This document shows, one piece after another, positions 4,772 through 8,105 of a stretch of DNA of 8,105 bases. The stretch is taken from the NCBI GenBank assembly GCA_002396645.1, contig DGYI01000029.1, positions 1 through 8,105 of the forward strand, written 5' to 3'. How positions within the stretch are numbered: position 1 is the stretch's first letter; every line of letters starts with the position of its first letter. Position numbers and translations under genes: made by a program. A model generated the notes under the pieces. That model had not been told where the DNA came from. It was given only the letters and a program-made list of their open reading frames with translations, and made no database searches. Origin of the DNA: Firmicutes bacterium UBA5010 (GTDB taxonomy: Bacteria > Bacillota > Clostridia > Tissierellales > Sedimentibacteraceae).

Positions 4772-6040
4772 ATGAAGCAATTACTTACTGTATTCAAATT
4801 TGAATTATTTAATTATTATAAAAATAAAGTATTTATCGGTATTACATTGGCGCTTGTCATAATTATAGCAGGGGTACTGTCATTTCCTAGGGTAATGGAG
4901 ATATTTGATAAAAATGACAGTCAAGTTGAAACACCTTCTACAGATGTACCATCTGGAGGCGGTTCAAAAGAAACAATAGCTATACAAGATAATTCGGGAG
5001 CAAATTCTGCTGAAACATTGGCCTTTTTTGCTTCGTCGATGCCAAATTATAATTTTATATTAGTGGATAAAGACATAGAAGGAATTAAAGCTTCAATACG
5101 TGACAATGAATATTCAAGAGCCATAGTAATTGAAGAACAACTAAAGTATAAATACATAGTAGATACTATAAGTATGACAGATTACACATCAAGCGTTATA
5201 AATTCTATAATCCAAGAGAAATATAAGTTTGATGAAATGAATCGTTTAGGAATTGGAGCGGAAGATGCGACAAGGATTTTAACCGCCGTTCCTGAATCAG
5301 AAACAATCAAAATTGGAAAGGACCAAATGGAAAGCTTTTGGTTTACGTATATTATTATATTCGTACTGTATTTTGCAATTATGATGTACGGACAAATGGT
5401 GGCAACAAATGTGGCTACCGAAAAAAGCACAAGAGCAATGGAAATGCTGATAACCTCAGCCAGACCGATAAATCTGATATTCGGAAAGGTTTTCGGATCA
5501 GGCTTTGCAGGACTTACTCAAATGCTTGCTATACTTGGCACAAGCTTTATATTTTATAATATGAATCAAAGCTATTGGGGAGATAATTATATAATATCCG
5601 CAATGTTTAATATAAAGATTGACGTTTTAATATATTCATTGGTATTTTTCATTTTAGGATATTTTCTATATTCGTTTATATACGGCGCATTGGGCTCATT
5701 GGCTACACGTACGGAGGATATAAATGTGTCCATAATGCCTGTTACTATGACATTTGTAGTAGCATTTATGATAGTAATGTTTTCAATGTCAAGCGGAAAT
5801 ATAGACAGTACACTTATGAAAATAGTATCCTATGTACCTTTTACTTCACCAATGGCAATGCTTGCCCGTATAACAATGGGAGAGGTGCCTGTAATAGGGA
5901 TAGTCTCATCGATAACTATATTAATAGCATCAACAATAGGAATAGGATATCTGTCAGCTAAGATATATCAAATGGGAGTATTGCTATACGGAAAAACTCT
6001 CAAAATAACAGAGTTAATTAAAATAAAAAAACAGATGTAA
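4772..6040 (+). CDS. ABC-2 type transporter permease (NatB-like)
   Basis: This is the membrane subunit expected to partner the ATPase encoded upstream, 422 residues. It has the ABC2_membrane_3 layout: one N-terminal helix (about residues 19-40), a large extracytoplasmic loop (about 41-188) with a Ser/Gly/Thr-rich low-complexity stretch near its start, then about five more helices (roughly 190-210, 240-262, 285-310, 320-342 and 370-398). The cytoplasmic motif VATEKSTRAMEMLITSARP and the following GKVFGSGFAGLTQ are characteristic of NatB-like permeases and couple to the ATPase. The start ATG 4772 has GGAGG at 4763-4767, a rather short 4-base spacing. It is the last gene of the operon, ending 30 bases before a strong terminator. 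Substrate unknown. Confidence 0.95.
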   Translation: MKQLLTVFKFELFNYYKNKVFIGITLALVIIIAGVLSFPRVMEIFDKNDSQVETPSTDVPSGGGSKETIAIQDNSGANSAETLAFFASSMPNYNFILVDKDIEGIKASIRDNEYSRAIVIEEQLKYKYIVDTISMTDYTSSVINSIIQEKYKFDEMNRLGIGAEDATRILTAVPESETIKIGKDQMESFWFTYIIIFVLYFAIMMYGQMVATNVATEKSTRAMEMLITSARPINLIFGKVFGSGFAGLTQMLAILGTSFIFYNMNQSYWGDNYIISAMFNIKIDVLIYSLVFFILGYFLYSFIYGALGSLATRTEDINVSIMPVTMTFVVAFMIVMFSMSSGNIDSTLMKIVSYVPFTSPMAMLARITMGEVPVIGIVSSITILIASTIGIGYLSAKIYQMGVLLYGKTLKITELIKIKKQM

Positions 6041-6070
6041 TATTTATTAAAATCTTTTTTATATACTTTT

Positions 6071-6120
6071 AAAATAGATCAATCAATAATTGTAAAAAAT
6101 TATTGATTGATCTATTTTTT
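6071..6120 (+). terminator. Strong intrinsic terminator of the padR/ABC operon
   Basis: A perfect 21-bp inverted repeat (6071-6091 with 6098-6118) has a 6-base loop and ends in a TTTTTT run. It lies 30 bases after the permease stop. The stem is unusually long and A/T-rich, and flanking A-runs would let it act on both strands. It isolates the protease gene downstream. Confidence 0.88.
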
Positions 6121-6191
6121 CATCAATTTTCCATATATGTAAACTTATTTTTTTAAAACGACATAAAATGACAAAATAAGGTGATTTAATC

Positions 6192-6200
6192 TGGTATAAC
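6192..6200 (+). promoter_or_regulatory. Candidate extended -10 promoter of the protease gene
   Basis: TGGTATAAC (6192-6200) fits the extended -10 form TGnTATAAT with one mismatch. It would start transcription near 6207, about 60 bases before the ATG at 6266. No good -35 is placed at 17 bp; the nearest candidate, ATGACA at 6168-6173, is 21 bp away. Apart from this, 6121-6250 shows only AT-rich sequence. Confidence 0.35.
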
Positions 6201-6265
6201 AAAGATATAGATAAAGCACTGAGTAATTAGATTGGAAATATTCAAGATTATTTTGGGGGTACTAT

Positions 6266-8105
6266 ATGGAAAGAGAAATTTTAAGAAGAGTAATCTCAAT
6301 GCTGTTATGTTTTACATTAATATCAACTACAGTTTTTGCGCAAACATTTGAAACACTTCATATTCATAATAAAAATTGCAGCGACTCAGATTGGATAGAT
6401 TATGATTTGCATAAACATATTGATGATATTTTTACTCAGGATGAAATTATTCTAAACAATGAAAAAAAGTTGGTTGTTAATAATGATAATATAGTTATAG
6501 AAAATGAACATAATTTATTAATTCCGGAAATTATAAGTTTTCAAAATAATATTATAAGCCCATATATGATTGAAAATGAAATATTGGAATATGAACTGCT
6601 TTTTATTTCGGAGCTTATGCAAAGAGATGTGTCTGATATAAGTTACAGCACGATACTTTATGATCTTGATAACAGACCGATATATCATTTAGCTGAATTT
6701 TATAGCGGTGGATATATAATTGTTCTGCGTACACACAATGCTGCAATGGAGCTATCATATGTAAGTAAAGGAAGCCCATATCCTCAAAATAATAGCACAA
6801 AAAAATACTATGCCGGAATGTTATCCTATGCTGTTGAATCAAATGGACAAATAATCTCACTTGCTACACAGAGCCCAATATCTAGGGATTCTATATCAGC
6901 ATCTAAGGAAGCGTGTGATGCCTTACTAAACAAAATATCATCGAGTTATCAGAAAAACAATACTAAAACCACATATATGAGTCAGTCTGAGCTCCAAACG
7001 CTTTATAAACAGGATTTACTTCATATTATAAAGCAAAGTTTATATAATGTAGTTGAAGTACCTAATTCTTCGTACTTTTTGTCTATCCCGTTTGGGCATA
7101 ATACAATTGGCGATTGCGGACCTACAGCGGCTGCAATGCTTATGCGTTATTATGATGATAACATAAATAGCGGTATTTTGGATATAAATAAAGCTCATGT
7201 TGACGATGAGTGGAAGGAAGCATTGAAAAGCTACAGCTCAACTGGAAATGTGGCAGGAACAACAGCTTTTGACGAGGAGGATAAAATAAATGTATATCTT
7301 GGTGAATATAAGTTGAACATGAATTATCATGCAAAAGCTCAATTGTTGTCGGAAGGAAAAGCTGAAGTCCTTATCGGACAGGGTAAACCGGTTGTGCTAT
7401 ATGCAGCAACGGTTTTACCCGATTTTATGATGCATGCTGTTTTAGCATATGGATATCAAAATAACATGTATAAGATTCATACCGGTTGGCATTCTAATAG
7501 AGGTGAAATCTTAGGATGCCCAGGATATCTTGGAGTTAGTGATCCAAGATATTGTCTTGGCGGAACAAGGAGTGATATATGGTTAAGCTCATATCTTATA
7601 GGAAGCATACTATGGCTGGATACAATACCCTCATCACATACACATAATTTTAAACACTCAACAGATTCAACAAATCATCAACTAATATGTAGTGGATGCG
7701 GGCTAAAAAAGATGATAGAGGAACATAGTTTAACTTTGGATGAAAATAAAACAAGTCATTTTGAAATATGTGAGGAATGTAACTATGTATATGATTGTGG
7801 CGGTTTTGTTAGCTTTGCAACATGCACAAGTCCGAGAAAGTGCCAAGACTGTAATAAAGTTTTTGGAACAGCCTTAGGACATAAGTATAGTCAGGCAACC
7901 TGTACGAACCCTTCAAAATGTACAAAGTGCGATATTATATCGGGAGAACCCTTGGGGCATAATTATCGTCCTGCAACCTGTATAACACCTATGATTTGTA
8001 TTAGATGTGATGTTAGGTCAGGTTCCCCTTTAGGTCATAGTTATAGCTCTGCAACTTGTACAGAAGCGTCAAAATGTACAAGATGTGGGTCAGTATCAGG
8101 AACAG
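6266..8105 (+). CDS. Secreted papain-like (C39/C10-like) cysteine protease with Cys-rich repeats, 3'-truncated
   Basis: The frame from ATG 6266 (GGGGG at 6255-6259, spacing 6) is open for 613 codons to the window edge. Residues 1-25 form a signal peptide (charged start, hydrophobic core, VFA before Gln26). About 120-205 look like a pro-domain, with YHLAEFYSGGYIIV, MELSYVSKGSPYP and KYYAGMLSYAV segments as seen in secreted clostridial or streptopain-type precursors. The protease domain has the nucleophile motif GDCGPTAAAMLMRYY (Cys284) and a histidine in MMHAVLAYGY (His390). The following KIHTGWHSN segment occupies the place of the third catalytic residue, which is not a clear Asp/Asn (His405 or Asn411). 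From 458 on comes a His/Cys module with two H-x3-C-x2-C units (His471/Cys475/Cys478 and His498/Cys502/Cys505). Then follow 26-residue repeats with C-x5-C-x2-C-x9-H. It is probably exported and surface-acting; substrate and anchoring are unknown because the C-terminus is missing. Confidence 0.88.
   Translation, partial: MEREILRRVISMLLCFTLISTTVFAQTFETLHIHNKNCSDSDWIDYDLHKHIDDIFTQDEIILNNEKKLVVNNDNIVIENEHNLLIPEIISFQNNIISPYMIENEILEYELLFISELMQRDVSDISYSTILYDLDNRPIYHLAEFYSGGYIIVLRTHNAAMELSYVSKGSPYPQNNSTKKYYAGMLSYAVESNGQIISLATQSPISRDSISASKEACDALLNKISSSYQKNNTKTTYMSQSELQTLYKQDLLHIIKQSLYNVVEVPNSSYFLSIPFGHNTIGDCGPTAAAMLMRYYDDNINSGILDINKAHVDDEWKEALKSYSSTGNVAGTTAFDEEDKINVYLGEYKLNMNYHAKAQLLSEGKAEVLIGQGKPVVLYAATVLPDFMMHAVLAYGYQNNMYKIHTGWHSNRGEILGCPGYLGVSDPRYCLGGTRSDIWLSSYLIGSILWLDTIPSSHTHNFKHSTDSTNHQLICSGCGLKKMIEEHSLTLDENKTSHFEICEECNYVYDCGGFVSFATCTSPRKCQDCNKVFGTALGHKYSQATCTNPSKCTKCDIISGEPLGHNYRPATCITPMICIRCDVRSGSPLGHSYSSATCTEASKCTRCGSVSGT
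7823..8105 (+). repeat. Cys-rich 78-bp (26-residue) tandem repeats within the protease gene
   Basis: Units start at 7823, 7901, 7979 and 8057 (Cys520, Cys546, Cys572, Cys598); the fourth is cut by the window end. The protein consensus is CTxPxKCxxCxxxxGxxLGHxYxxAT, with the three cysteines and the histidine kept in all three full units. The DNA has diverged between units much more than the protein pattern, so the repeat is old and under selection rather than a recent slippage product. The total number of units is unknown. Confidence 0.93.

Noticed and set aside
5338..5559. Alternative-frame open frame inside the permease gene
   Set aside because: It overlaps conserved NatB-like coding sequence in another frame and has no ribosome binding site.
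6615..7334. Reverse-strand open frames (6615-6860, 7140-7334) as genes
   Set aside because: They are antisense to the long protease frame, which has a signal peptide, catalytic motif and ribosome binding site.
7823..8105. CRISPR-like array
   Set aside because: The 78-bp period is coding, has no constant-repeat/unique-spacer pattern and translates to a conserved Cys-rich repeat.

Overview
The window is AT-rich DNA with standard stop codons, strong Shine-Dalgarno sites and sigma-A-type promoters. It reads as a low-GC Gram-positive bacterium, most likely an anaerobic gut-type member of the Clostridia. That rests on the PadR/DUF2812/ABC operon architecture, an ECF-transporter S component and a secreted protease with Cys-rich repeats, not on any marker gene. 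It looks like a whole metagenomic contig: genes run off both ends, the left end carries a probable fold-back assembly artefact, and the right end stops inside a tandem repeat.

Layout. (1) 2-1261 (+) is the C-terminal part of a SulP-family anion transporter with a STAS domain. (2) 1488-2018 (+) is a solitary ECF-type S component, with its own likely promoter and a leader containing two hairpins. It ends at a bidirectional terminator (2020-2050). (3) 2060-2554 (-) is a conserved-looking soluble protein of unknown function, convergent with gene 2 and sharing that terminator. (4) 2555-2894 is an intergenic region holding a possible nonsense-interrupted small membrane protein, a 17-bp direct repeat, a perfect-consensus promoter and a regular operator array. 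(5) 2895-6040 (+) is a four-gene operon: PadR-type repressor, DUF2812 membrane protein, ABC ATPase and ABC-2 permease. It is closed by a long perfect-stem terminator (6071-6120). (6) 6266-8105 (+) is a large secreted papain-like cysteine protease (C39/C10-like), cut by the window end. It continues into a His/Cys module and 26-residue Cys-rich tandem repeats.

How the parts work together. The PadR protein probably binds four alternating half-sites, spaced exactly 12 bp apart, that overlap the -10 box and start of its own promoter. It would thereby control itself, DUF2812 and the exporter. The ATPase (NatA-like) and permease (NatB-like) should form one exporter whose substrate cannot be read from sequence. 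A 94-nt gap with three successive hairpins separates their genes. The protease gene is a separate transcription unit behind a strong terminator; nothing ties it functionally to the exporter.

Intergenic stretches. 2571-2660 is plain AT-rich sequence that presumably holds the promoter of the minus-strand gene, but no convincing one was found. No tRNA, rRNA, CRISPR array, transposase or recognisable riboswitch was seen.
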